Shown: piece after piece, positions 1-9,319 of the stretch
How positions within the stretch are numbered: the stretch's first letter is position 1
How the letters are laid out: the number at the start of each line of letters is the position of its first letter
Source of the DNA: Clavulina sp. PMI_390
Lineage: Eukaryota; Basidiomycota; Agaricomycetes; Cantharellales; Hydnaceae
DNA length: 10,689 bases
NCBI GenBank assembly: GCA_015039315.1
Contig: WIDE01000319.1
Coordinates: 1-10,689 of the forward strand
Reading direction: 5' to 3'
The notes under the pieces: model-generated
Database searches by the model: none
Seen by the model: only the letters and a program-made list of their open reading frames with translations
Told to the model about the DNA's origin: nothing
Translations under genes and position numbers: made by a program

Positions 1-471
1 TCTGTTGCATTCTCACCAGATGGAACTCTGCTGGCCTCTGGCTCTGCAGACAGCACAATCCAGCTGTGGGATGTCACAACCCACAAAGTTCATGGAAACC
101 CTTTAGTAGGCCATACTGGTCCCATCACATCTGTTGCTTTCTCACTGCATGGCACTATACTTGTCTCTGCCTCCTTGGACAAAGCCATTTGTTTGTGGGC
201 AATCTCCAACATACAACCTACCACTTTAACTTTACCTGAGGAGCATAAACTCATTGTCCATGGGTCCTTGAGTCAGATACTCCAAAATGGATGGTTGAAA
301 CATCCAGATCTTGGCCACATTGCATGGATCCCATCTGCATATTATACCAATCTGCCAGACACCAGGCTTCTTGGTACCATTGCCCAGAACAGAAAGCCTG
401 TAATGAACCTTGACTTCAGTGATATGGCATTGGGCACTAAGTGGATGAACTGTCATGATGTTTTCCACTAG
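1..471 (+). CDS. C-terminal part of a WD40-repeat protein, probably a fungal NACHT/NLR-type protein (5' end outside window)
   Basis: The frame is open from base 1 to a TAG at 469-471, giving 156 codons of a protein whose start lies upstream. Two WD40 blades are visible. The first reads SVAFSPDGTLLASGSADSTI followed by QLWD. The second has the linker GHTGPITSVAFS and ends with DKAICLWAI. After the last blade comes a tail with NGWLKHPD, then AWIPSAYY, then LDFSDMALGTKWMNC. From knowledge of the family, this W-P...LDFS..hGT.W..C tail is common at the C-terminus of Agaricomycete proteins that join a NACHT ATPase to a WD40 propeller, which are thought to act in non-self recognition or regulated cell death. 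The N-terminal effector and NACHT domains are not in the window, so NLR identity is inferred, while the WD40 repeats are seen directly. No intron is needed here. Codon use is richer in A/T at third positions than in the glycosyltransferase gene at 5098-7327. Confidence 0.85.
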   Translation, partial: SVAFSPDGTLLASGSADSTIQLWDVTTHKVHGNPLVGHTGPITSVAFSLHGTILVSASLDKAICLWAISNIQPTTLTLPEEHKLIVHGSLSQILQNGWLKHPDLGHIAWIPSAYYTNLPDTRLLGTIAQNRKPVMNLDFSDMALGTKWMNCHDVFH

Positions 472-913
472 TCCATTGTCCTTTTTTCTCTCTGTTTCCA
501 ATACCCTTGATTCTGTTGGTCATAGCACCTGCTACCTTACTGTTGTTGATGTATGCTGTTCTCATCCTTGCATCTATTGGGCTTAATTACACATGGTATT
601 GAAGTGCATATGTCAGTTATACTGACCCAGCAACAGAAGAATAACTCTATTATCACCAAAAACTGAACCTTGGGTACATAGGACAATGGTAAGGGTAATA
701 TGGAAGCAGGCAGTGAACATTAAGATAGATGATAATAAGCAAGTTTGGTCCAAAGCAACAATGAGAGAACCAAGTAGAAAAGTGGGAGCAAACAAGTGCA
801 AGTATATTGAATGGGACTACGCACAGTGGCAGGCCAAACACCTGAGCTACAGATGGGAAGGTCCACATCCGCCAGAACTAAATAGTAAGATGGCATAAGG
901 AGTGATAAATCAG
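472..913. other. Intergenic stretch, 3' flanks of two convergent genes
   Basis: This 440-bp stretch separates the stop of the WD40 gene from the last stop of the minus-strand GT18 pseudogene. It is fairly A/T-rich. Its open frames are short, overlap on both strands and show no motif I know. I see no gene in it. It probably holds the 3' untranslated regions of two genes that point at each other. Confidence 0.5.
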
Positions 914-3584
914 TTATGAGTTTGAATGTTGACCAGCATTGATGCTCCGCAGCAGAAGACACAAGACACATTGCATCACAATACTATGCAAGAGGATAAA
1001 ACAACTCACTGGACCTTTCCCTTCTTCAAACCTCTCCACTAACAGCTCTAACGCTTCAATATACCAGTTAGTCAGTAGCATTTTGTCCAGCCGCATCTCA
1101 ACACTACGCATCAACATTGGCTCGGGTACATGGTGATCAATCGGATTTGCAACGGCAGCCTTAATCGCTTTGACGAGCCCCGCAGTGTTGTCCTTGAAGA
1201 CGTTGTAGACATATGGCGGATCAAGGAACTTGAGTAGGCCGTGCTGGACTTCCCATTTGGCACGGTCTGATGGATTGGATCAGTCCCACTGTGAGTTGCC
1301 CAGAGTGTCATTGCAAAGGACGTGAAGCAATGATCGGGGATCATGGAGGGCGCGAGTTCAGAAGGAAGACGAAGGAAAAGCATGTCCATCTGAAGAGTTA
1401 GCACAAGAGATTGACGTCTACGCCAATGACAGATAGGAGTCGGACTCACATTCCAGATTGGGTTGATGAACGGGACCCCAAAACACAAAGCTTCGTACGG
1501 TGTTACAGATCTGTTAATAAAGCGGAAACAATGGAAGCGCAAGGACCCAGGTAAGTTTATGACGTTCCCATCACGAGGACGACAGCGGCAAGGAGGCGGG
1601 CGATCGAGGAGGATTGCGTCCAACAAAGCCGCGAAATGACGTGCTCGAGCGCCGCACATGATGAAATCGAGATCCTATAGCATGCCAAAATGGGTCCAGC
1701 GAACGGCCGAAAAGAACACAAGAGCAGGTTGCGCCAGAGAGGAGAAAAAGTACAGGCAAGGCAAGAGACGGTTATATCGAAAAGGTGGACGAAACACTCA
1801 CGCAAATGGCTGGCCCATTCCAATCGCCACACTCGCCTCCGCCACTTTCCCCACAAACACCCTCCGCTCCATCGCGCCCCGGTTCTCCACAACATTCGGC
1901 GATATTATAACGTGGTCGTCTGCATCTACGACGCCTGCAACGAACGTGATGCCTGCCTCCTTGGCAACCTGCTCAAACGTCGCTGGGTCCCATCCACGTA
2001 GCCCACCTGGCGCGAATTGGTGCGCATGTTTTGCCATGAGGTAGGCATACGGTACTAGCTCCGCCTCAGTCTCCTCCTTACCCACTACCGGCTTCACATT
2101 AGCATCGCCCGTCCCTTTCTCCACCTCCTTCGCAACCTTGACTCCCTTTACAGCCTTAGCTTTCGCCTGGGCCTCCTTCTTCCTCGCAGCCCGTACAAGC
2201 ACACACCCGGCTCGCGCAGGCTCCACACCATACCCCAGATAAGGGTTCTTATTATTCGCGTTCTCCATCGTATAGTTGTGCGGCGAGAGCGTCTAGCGGG
2301 GTGATATCGGATGCGACGAGTCGGCCCACCAATAGAACGAGAAAAGCTTACATATCGGTCGGCCGTCGAGGTTCTCCTTGGACTTGACACATCCGAATTT
2401 GTCGTTAAAGCAGGAGATGACGTTGTCTTGCCCCGTCAGGATGGTTACGACGAGGTCTGGGAAGAGCTGAGTGACGCGGAAACGGGAGATGGGTATTGAT
2501 TGACATTCGAGATTGGTGTGTGATGCAGCGTGCGTGAATGGCGAACGTGTTGGTGAATCAGTTGTTTTTTCACCATGAAGTACACCAGGTGACTTGCAAT
2601 GGAAGCGATGAGCGTGTGTGAGAGGGAAAGGGAGAGATACAGCCGATAATAAAACGAGCGGCCAGGGGATGAGTCACACAACATATAGGGTGGACAAATA
2701 AAGGAAGCCCAAAGACGTACAACTGCATTGCATGATCTAGTTCTTCTGCCAACAAGTATGTGTATCCGAGGTTCTTGAGACCAAGTGTCTGCGCGCGCAT
2801 CCCAAACAATGAATAGAACAATCAGTTAATCTAATCCACGGCGCAAGGAACATATCAGAAGGACGAGCTAAGCTTACAACTGATATTGCCCTAGATATAC
2901 GTGGAAGAGGAATCAGACATCGGGCAGGGGTGTATGGGGCACGACATTCGCGGGACCACTTACCATATAGCCTCGTCGTTTGTCGCGCCATCAAGCGCTG
3001 AGACGAGCTTTGATGGATTGAGGATGAACAGGGAGAATAAATAGATTGGGGCACGCCCAAGAACGCGATAACGAGGAGCAAAGATGGCATAGATGAACTT
3101 ACCTTTCGACTGGTTTTCCTTCCAGTTGTTATACTCGATACACCGGAACAATGCCTTGAGGGCGAGATTGTTCTGCTCAAGTCATGACCACGCTTTTTGG
3201 TTCGCTGGTCGACGAGAGGGAGGAAGCACGGCTTGACGGAGGGGAGATTGTGGTTTTGAGGAGAGTATGCTGGGCGATTTGGGTCGCGATCGTATCCCTA
3301 GCCTCCAATATCGACTCGCGAGACCTGCTGCAAAGTCGCTGAAAGACTTTGGTGGTGCTGCCGAACACTCTGTGCCGTCTGTCCCACATATACCGTCGCC
3401 ATCATCAGAGTAGTAGGAACGACTAGGACGACCAAGGAAGAGGATAATGATAGCGAATGAGAAGTCAAGGATGAGGGCGATGCGTCGGTTCGATAGAACT
3501 TGTCGGCTGTGATTCAGAGTGGCATGACCAGTACTGTGTGGCCCTCAGGCCTTCCGCATCTCACACTTGGGGAGCTCACACCAT
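914..3584 (-). pseudogene. Broken GT18 (MGAT5-like) glycosyltransferase paralogue, inverted copy of the gene at 5098-7327
   Basis: Read on the minus strand, this copy follows the intact gene from anchor to C-terminus. Its ATG is at 3584-3582. A phase-2 intron (3579-3507) follows ATGGT, then a basic start (SNRR) and a hydrophobic anchor IALILDFSFAIIILFL. Later blocks are ENQSK, ATNDEAIW (intact copy NGGETIW), a 13-nt microexon (2890-2878, AISV), LKNLGYTYLLAEELD from 2788, LFPDLVVTILTGQ from 2466, NLDGRPIC, TPYEALCFGVPFINPIW (1510-1450) and FLDPPYVYNV in the last exon (from 1288). Three in-frame stops break it: TGA at 3184-3182, TAG at 2295-2293 where the intact copy has Trp (R-W-TLSP), and TGA at 1282-1280 just after WD. 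The donor after exon 2788-2721 is phase 2, but the next acceptor (exon from 2466) is phase 0. Introns 1801-1511 (291 nt) and about 2720-2467 have no counterpart in the intact gene. Without these breaks it would be a type II Golgi enzyme; I infer it is now non-functional. The end at 914 is the first stop in the last frame. Confidence 0.75.
2878..2890 (-). other. 13-nt microexon of the GT18 pseudogene
   Basis: The exon lies between an acceptor ending TATATCTAG and a donor GTAAGC. It completes the Trp codon split by the upstream intron (2963-2891) and adds four codons, AISV. It matches the 13-nt exon of the intact copy at 5853-5865 (GISI) in length, phase and position relative to the preceding Trp. 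Confidence 0.6.
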
Positions 3585-5097
3585 AAGGCCCTGTAGTATA
3601 GCAAATCCATGGCGGAGCGAGCTGGCGAATAGTAAGAGAATAATGTTTGCTTCAGAGAATCAGCAGTTGTCGATTCAAGCAGACTGTTGAGGGAATTTGA
3701 TTTCCGCGCGTGGGAAAAGCCCGTTTTCTTTCGCTTCCTCCCACGTGCACTTGCTCCTCTGACTTGTTCCCTGTTGTGGACAAGCAACATCCATTCGTCA
3801 CCCTATCCAAGATGTCCACAACCAATCTCTTGTGCCAACCTACCACCCGTTTACCATATCCACGAATTGTTTCTCTGTCATAGAAAACACCATGGCGATG
3901 TCCTCCAATCCTTCCTCCGCCTCAGCGAGTCAACGAGTGCACCATGTCACGTCTTGCATCTCGAAGCGTTGAGGCTGCTTCACTCCAACTAGTGGCCGCT
4001 ACACCACCGCTCTAGTGAGTGATGGCGATGACTATCATCCGTCTCCGACGGCTCCTCTGCTCCATTTGCCAACTAACCCCTACCAACCTCGGCCTCGTTG
4101 CTATCGCATTCCCTTCTCCTTGCTGCGTTAAGATCTCCAGGCCCCGCAGCATACAATATGAGTCAGATCACCACGAGTCTGTCAGCTATATCGTCCAAGA
4201 TCCCTCTCTACCCCACATATAAATATGCCTACCCCAGCGACGCTGTTCTCCGGCTGTTAGCCGTACTCTAGGATGCTAACCTTTCTTGGAAGCATGGAAT
4301 CCACCGTTAGCTGAATCCATAGGTACAGTCCCTTCCTTGGTTCGACCGTCCAGCAGTCGCGCATAGGCGCGCAGCCGTTCATTCGGCGTCCATGATGGGG
4401 GTTCCGAGTTCAAGGAAAGTGTACACGCCACGATCGACCACGTCTCTCACCTCGCTCTGCTTCCACGGCATTGTCTGGCCTTCTTCTCATTCGCCGCCAG
4501 CGTCACACGTGCAGTGCGGTCTGTGTATTTTAAGGTTAATGCCGCGGACGGTGCACCCTTCGTGCACTACCGTGCTAAGACTTTGGACGTGGGCAAGAAG
4601 GGTTGTGATGGAGCACTGGGGTCTGCCGTATTTTAGAGGGGAAGTGACGTGGGGTATGATTGGATCACACATGGGGGCCGTCGTTGATTTGATCACACCT
4701 CATGAGGCAGTCCGCTCGGACGTCCTGATGAAGCAGAGGAGATCTATTCAAGAGGTCAACATCGATGAACCCTATGTAGAGATGTATTGCTATCCTGTAT
4801 TCTACATCGACTCGACTCTCTTTGTCCTGAATTATGTTGTGACAACACTCATATTCTCCTTGACATACAAGCTGTCGATATTCTCTGGCGGCACACACCG
4901 AGTTCTGCGCTGTGCGTGGGACGTTGGATCCCTTATCTCGGAACCTGTATAATTTACGTTCTCTCCACACCTCAGCTCAGCGGTGGAGCACACCACCAGC
5001 AGGTTACCAAGGACAGCCCTCTTTGATCTTCGGTGAGCTATCTTCGGTGCGCTCAAGCCATCGGTGCTATTCTCGTCATCCGTTGGTTCGTGATCAC
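3585..5097. other. Spacer between head-to-head GT18 copies; possible divergent promoters and a small unrecognised gene
   Basis: This 1.5-kb spacer separates the two divergent GT18 start codons, so it should hold the upstream control regions of both. A TATA-like TATAAATA lies at 4218-4225 on the plus strand. An ATG at 3944 has good fungal start context (CACCATGTC) and opens 23 codons, MSRLASRSVEAASLQLVAAT followed by PPL, that run into a GTGAGT donor at 4015. This resembles a short first exon with a mitochondrial-type N-terminus. A later frame at 4367-4636 also looks coding and is listed separately. I could not join these pieces into one reading frame with confidence, and I recognise no family. 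Confidence 0.4.
4367..4636 (+). CDS. Possible last exon of an unrecognised small protein
   Basis: The frame is open from just after a TAG at 4364-4366 to a TAG at 4634-4636, about 89 codons. The protein contains FKESVHATIDHVSHLALLPR, then a hydrophobic stretch CLAFFSFAASV, then SVYFKVN, then APFVHYRAKTLDVGKKGCDG. Codons in the first half favour C at third positions, like the GT18 gene, and the amino-acid mix looks more protein-like than the overlapping frame from 4392 to 4952. An acceptor-like CGCAG sits at about 4369-4373, so the stretch could be the 3' exon of a spliced gene beginning near 3944. I do not recognise the family. It could also be a relic or chance. Confidence 0.22.
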   Translation, partial: ARSRSFGVHDGGSEFKESVHATIDHVSHLALLPRHCLAFFSFAASVTRAVRSVYFKVNAADGAPFVHYRAKTLDVGKKGCDGALGSAVF

Positions 5098-7327
5098 ATG
5101 TGAGTTCAGTTTCGGTGCGGATATTAGGATGCTTCGCGCGCCTGTCAAATCGTCCAAGGTTTGACACAAACATTTGACCTCGACCACCATCTTTTCCTCT
5201 TAGGGCATTGCGTTACCCCAGCAGTCGTAGATCCATCGTTTTATCCGTATCCGCTTTCGTCATAATATGGCTTTTTCTCCGCATGCCCAGTTCCAGCAAC
5301 CTTGGCATCTCGTCAGGCACACCTTTCCCTGTTATCGAAGACGTCCTTCCTCACATCCCCAGGCCACCCTCCAACAATCCTTTTCGCCCTACCACATGCG
5401 ACCCTGCTGCCTATCCCAGCGATAGCATCCAGCACTGTCTGCTCACCCCGCCCGAAAATACTCCGAATCCTCCATCTTGGGCGCCTGTGAACCATGAGCA
5501 GTTCACGTCTCTGTGCCAGTGCTTGCTCACAAATTCGTGCATAGAGAACCAGGATCAGGGTATGTGGGCTAATTCCTGACTATAAATCTGCTCCTCACGC
5601 TTATCGCTTTCGTCTGCTCATAGTGGTAATACTGAACGTGAACCACTTTGGGGTCAGTGTCTTGCGTTATCTCACCAGCTTGGAACGTCTGGCGAACGAC
5701 TCACTCAACGTTTCGCGTGCAATCTGTTAGACATGGTATAGGAAAAGTCTTGAGGGCAACAACGGCGGTGAAACGATATGGTCAGTGTCCCCGCTGCCAA
5801 CCTACTTTTCACGCGTTCCTGATCCCATGTGTCCATTCACGTCATCATACAGGGGTATCTCCATTGTATGACGCCCTCTCCTCTCTCTTTCCTATCCTGC
5901 AGACGTTATAGACTGAAAACTTCCCCCAGATCGAATCTCTCATTCTGCTCAACTACACGTTTCTCTACGCCCACGAGTTTGACGCAGTCCAAGACATCTA
6001 CCACCTCTTCTCCACCAGCGCCCCCGCCATCATCATGTCTGACGAACACATATTCGAATGCTGGGAAGACAAAGTCCACTGTGTCAAGTCGCCACAGAAC
6101 CCACTCGGCCCACCCATCTGGAAGATCCTCACCTTTCACTTCTGGCCGAACGCTGCTCACCCGCTCGGACATCGCTGGACACTCTCGCCCGAGGACTACG
6201 CGCACCATCGCGCAGGAGAGGAGATCGACGCGAATACCTATCTCCCATACACCGTCGAGTTCTCATGCAACTCGCAGCCTGTCCTCCCACCTGCTGAGCG
6301 CGAGCGCGGTCGCATCTGGGCACTCGCCAAACGCCTCTCGTATCTCTCACCTCATCGCGAGCGCGCATGGCCAGCATCATTCTTCCCCGCCGCCGCGACG
6401 CATCTGAGCCAACTCGGAGTGCATTTCACGATTGGCGCCGAGGACGATAGCGAGTGGGCGCGGGAGCACGATGGCGTGGAGGTGCAGCCGATGAGCGAGT
6501 TTGGCGGCGACGGCGTGCTTGAGAATGTTGGCCTGCTCGATCGGCCTGATTTCATGCGGGAGATTGCGAGGAGCGTGGCGCTATTGGGTGTAGGGCGACC
6601 TGCAATCTCGCCGACGCCGTATCAGGCACTGTGTCTTGGGGTGCCATTCATCAATCCCATTATGGATGTGAGTCGTCTGCGCTCTTCTCTTCTTTGTGCC
6701 CATCTAATCTCTTTGATCATACCCTACCATCCATCACCATACTATACCTTATCACACCGTACTCCATCTGGACTCTTCTTCACGTATTCTAACCTCGCCG
6801 TATCCGCGCTGCTCGAACCAGTGGGATGCCGACTTCCCAGATGATCGTGGCAGCTGGGAGACGCAGCACAACGGGCTCAAATTTCTTGAGCCACCATTCG
6901 TCTACAACGTTCGCAAGAATGACGAGGCAGGCTTCCTGGACGCGATTGCTCGTGCAGCCGAACATCCCATCTCGCGGTACGTGATTCTTCACCATGGTTC
7001 ACTATAGCCACATCCTCCTCCATGGTACTCCCTTCCTTTTGCTGATGAGCCTGTTCTTGATGCTTTGCCTCCCGTTGTCGCTATCCAGGTACATCCCACC
7101 AGGCAGATCTCTTCTGGAGGTGACTTCACGCTTGCGAGAGATTCTGCAAGCCGATTGGAGACGTGAGGCGGAAGACCTGCTCGGCGAGCGAATCAGGACA
7201 AAGAAAGGAGAGGTAAGTGTTCCTTCTAGAGAACGACTGTACCACAGTGGGAGATTCTCTGGTCTACTACAGTTCGTCATCTGACACGACCTTTCCTTTT
7301 CCTTCTTTGCAGCGATTCACATTATAG
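5098..7327 (+). CDS. GT18-family glycosyltransferase (MGAT5-like, alpha-1,6-mannosylglycoprotein 6-beta-N-acetylglucosaminyltransferase-like), nine coding exons
   Basis: My gene model joins 5098-5099, 5204-5559, 5624-5652, 5731-5780, 5853-5865, 5930-6667, 6822-6976, 7089-7212 and 7313-7327. Every intron has GT..AG ends and all phases agree, giving 493 residues. The N-terminus is short and basic (SSRRS), with a hydrophobic segment at about residues 11-27 (IVLSVSAFVIIWLFL), so this is a type II membrane protein, as expected for a Golgi transferase. A proline-rich stem follows. The catalytic region starts near residue 120 with a beta-strand VVILNVNHF, then GGETIW (about 141-146), LNYTFLYAHEFD, PIWKILTFHFW, and TPYQALCLGVPFINPI (379-394), the motif I rely on most, then FLEPPFVYNV. 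GT18 enzymes transfer GlcNAc from UDP-GlcNAc to N-glycan mannose in animals; the substrate in fungi is not established here. The protein is shorter than animal MGAT5 (about 740 aa). A paralogue lies inverted upstream. The first and fourth exon boundaries are the least certain. Confidence 0.72.
5853..5865 (+). other. 13-nt microexon of the GT18 gene
   Basis: The exon lies between an acceptor CATACAG (ending 5852) and a donor GTATGA (5866). It completes the split Trp codon after GGETI and encodes GISI. Skipping it does not work: joining exon 3 (ending TG) to the exon at 5930 would create TGA. The inverted copy keeps an exon of the same length and phase (2890-2878), which supports its reality. 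Confidence 0.65.
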
Positions 7328-8039
7328 ATCTAGACCACGGACATGTTGGGGTACGATACGCGGCTCATTTTGTTTTAGGGTTTTATGGAATCGTCTATCT
7401 TGATTTACGGGCACGCCGCCATAATCGACAGTGGCTCGGCTGGACAGCGCGCCAATGTGGTTTCGGGCAATAAGACCGGATGCCACGATACCTTCCGAGC
7501 GCTGACATTCTTAAGCGCCCCTCGAGTGCTACACATCTGGCTGCTATAGGAGCGTCTCAAGATCTGTTCAATTTCTCTGACTTGCGATTGTCGGTAGTTC
7601 GTTAGAGGACGCGCAAATGATATGGCAGATAATATGACAAGATTATATTCTGTTCGCCATAACATACTGATCGACGACGTATTTTAGCCTAAATGTCCCC
7701 TATGTAGTGGGCACCGTGTTGATGGCTACGGCTTTTGCTAAAGCCTTCCACACACTCATTTCGCGCAGGCTCCACATGGTCCTTCCCACGGTGTGCTTCT
7801 GGTCATCACGTTCTCAATTGCATGGAAACGTGAGACTGGAGGAGGAGGAGGAGGAGGAGGAGGAGGAGGAGGTTTATTCGGAGCCGATGCTCGGCCCTAT
7901 ATCCAAACCTGTACTACGCTACATAATAATACAGTTTGGAGCCTTCCTTAGGCATCTCGCACGGGAGCTTCCCTACCGGGTCGTTCTGTACGTCTCAGAC
8001 ACTAAGGAAGACGACCCAGAGCCGACATCACCCCTAATC
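7328..8039. other. 3' flank of the GT18 gene; no gene supported
   Basis: This stretch of about 700 bp follows the GT18 stop codon. It should hold the 3' untranslated region. The longest plus-strand frame (7707-8060) is mostly carried by the GGA microsatellite, which reads as poly-Glu, and shows no domain I know. I see nothing else coding. Confidence 0.45.
7838..7872 (+). repeat. (GGA)n microsatellite
   Basis: An uninterrupted GGA trinucleotide run of 35 bases, about 11.7 units. It falls in non-coding sequence downstream of the GT18 gene and is likely to vary in length between strains. Confidence 0.95.
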
Positions 8040-9283
8040 CTACCGAGTCGTGTCCTCTAAAGTCAGATTCTTCTCTCCATACGTCGCAAACACCCGCCAG
8101 GCGAGCTTACCCATCATTTCCGCCACGCCTCACTACTACCGTGAGCGCTCCATCCCAATCCGACGGCTCCCAAGCTTCCTGATCGCGTGTACTTCGTCCT
8201 TCACCACACTATGACAAAACCGACACTGCCTCAGAGCGCGTGGAATGGGAGCTGTCCTCGTCTGTAGCCGTAAGCGCTCTACTGCAAGGTCATGCTGCCC
8301 AAATACCAACTGATGAAGGCAAGGCGGGTATGTGCCGCGGGGATGCGAGTGCGCGAAAGCGGGGCGATACAGCTTTCGAGTGTCAAAGTTGTAGGAGATG
8401 GGTGCGGCGGCAGTTCATCTGAGCAGTATCCAGCTCAAGCCTGAGGGACTGGAGTAGTCGGTCAGTGATCAGGTCAAGGGAGCTTGAAGTGCGGAGATGT
8501 TCGGGCTGGATCTCTATTGGGCATGGCAGGCAACAAAGAGCACCCTGTAAATCCGCCACAAAGCCCGGGTTGCATGCAAGGGCAAGGTCGACAGAGTCCA
8601 GGAGTGCAAGTCGCGTGGGGTGCATGGGGGGAAACTGGAGCAAGGAGATTAAATATCTGATGAGTAGGATGAGGCATCGGTGGATAATAGGGGTGATATC
8701 AAGTTCTGAGAAGAGGAAGTGTACCGCGGAGCAGGGTCTCGCGTGCAGTGCACGTCGTAGGAAACCCACTAGGACATTGTGGAGTCGGGAGGCCTTGCAT
8801 ACGGGGATGATGCGTGCTTCATGGCCCAATGTCAGTCTGGAGTCCACTAGCACATAGTACCGCTTGACTGCATCCAATGGGGGTATCACGCCCGTTGATG
8901 ATTCAACAGCAAAGCATGCGCCTGTGGTTGGTTGTGCGCTGCGTTCCAAGATCCCGTATACGTGCGCGTGAATCGGCGGTGCAAGCGATAAGGCAGCCTC
9001 GTGCCGTAACTCGCAGACAAGCGATGACAGGTTGCCTCGTGGATCGTCGGGATAAGGCCGATAAGCTGCTGCGGTCCTGCATTGTTATCACTAGCCAATA
9101 GGGGGTAGGGAAGGAAGGATAAGCGGGAGGCAAATGCTTGGGCTGAGAGCAATGCCCGATCCGATGAGGAGGAGGACTTTTGCTTGGGAACGCCCGCAGT
9201 ATTCTTAGTGGGCTCTGTGGAGAACTGAAGCACTGATCGAATAATAATGTTGTTACCGTTGGCGTAAGGCTAATGCGTAGCAT
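8040..9283 (-). mobile_element. Decayed C-terminal part of a LINE-type reverse-transcriptase gene
   Basis: Several minus-strand frames together resemble the region after the reverse-transcriptase domain of Agaricomycete non-LTR retrotransposon proteins. In reading order they are RLHRRFTRTY (frame 9233-8886), a long frame 8949-8383 with GVIPPLDAVKRYYVLVDSRL, then LVGFLRRALH and DLQGALCCLPCPIEI, then frame 8291-8139 with DLAVERLRLQTRTAPIPRAL followed by the zinc-knuckle-like QCRFCHSVVKDEVHA, and finally MMGKLAWRVFATYGEKN ending at a TAG at 8042-8040. The pieces sit in the right order but in different frames, with stops between them, so the element is dead and is missing its front part. The CRFC...EVHA block is the clearest sign. 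The family call is from memory of such proteins and not a search, and the 9283 boundary is approximate. A host gene relic is the main alternative. Confidence 0.55.
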
Positions 9284-9319
9284 TGTACCTCCTGATGGTA
9301 CGGGTACGTGTGTTGTGTC

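Noticed and set aside
1658..2044. Plus-strand open frames over 1658-2044 and 2311-2499
   Set aside because: They are antisense shadows of GT18 pseudogene exons on the minus strand, which carry the recognisable motifs.
2293..2351. A 59-nt GTAAGC..CTAG segment that could be spliced out to remove the TAG stop in the GT18 pseudogene
   Set aside because: The segment encodes LFSFYWWADSSHP, which matches coding sequence in both other copies, and splicing it out puts the downstream conserved region out of frame. The TAG is better read as a nonsense change.
914..3584. Repeat-induced point mutation as the cause of the stop codons
   Set aside because: One stop fits a G-to-A transition, but the copies are too diverged to show a directional C-to-T bias by eye. 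It would need an aligned count of transitions by dinucleotide context.
4392..4952. Long plus-strand open frame of 186 codons starting at an ATG pair
   Set aside because: The composition looks random, no domain is visible, and the overlapping frame at 4367-4636 is more protein-like. I kept only the latter, at low confidence.
5829..6407. Ser/Thr-rich plus-strand frame of 192 codons
   Set aside because: It overlaps the GT18 catalytic exon in another frame; the 5930-6667 frame carries the conserved motifs.
7707..8060. Plus-strand frame with a poly-Glu run
   Set aside because: The run comes from the GGA microsatellite and the rest shows no family signal. It probably is not a gene.
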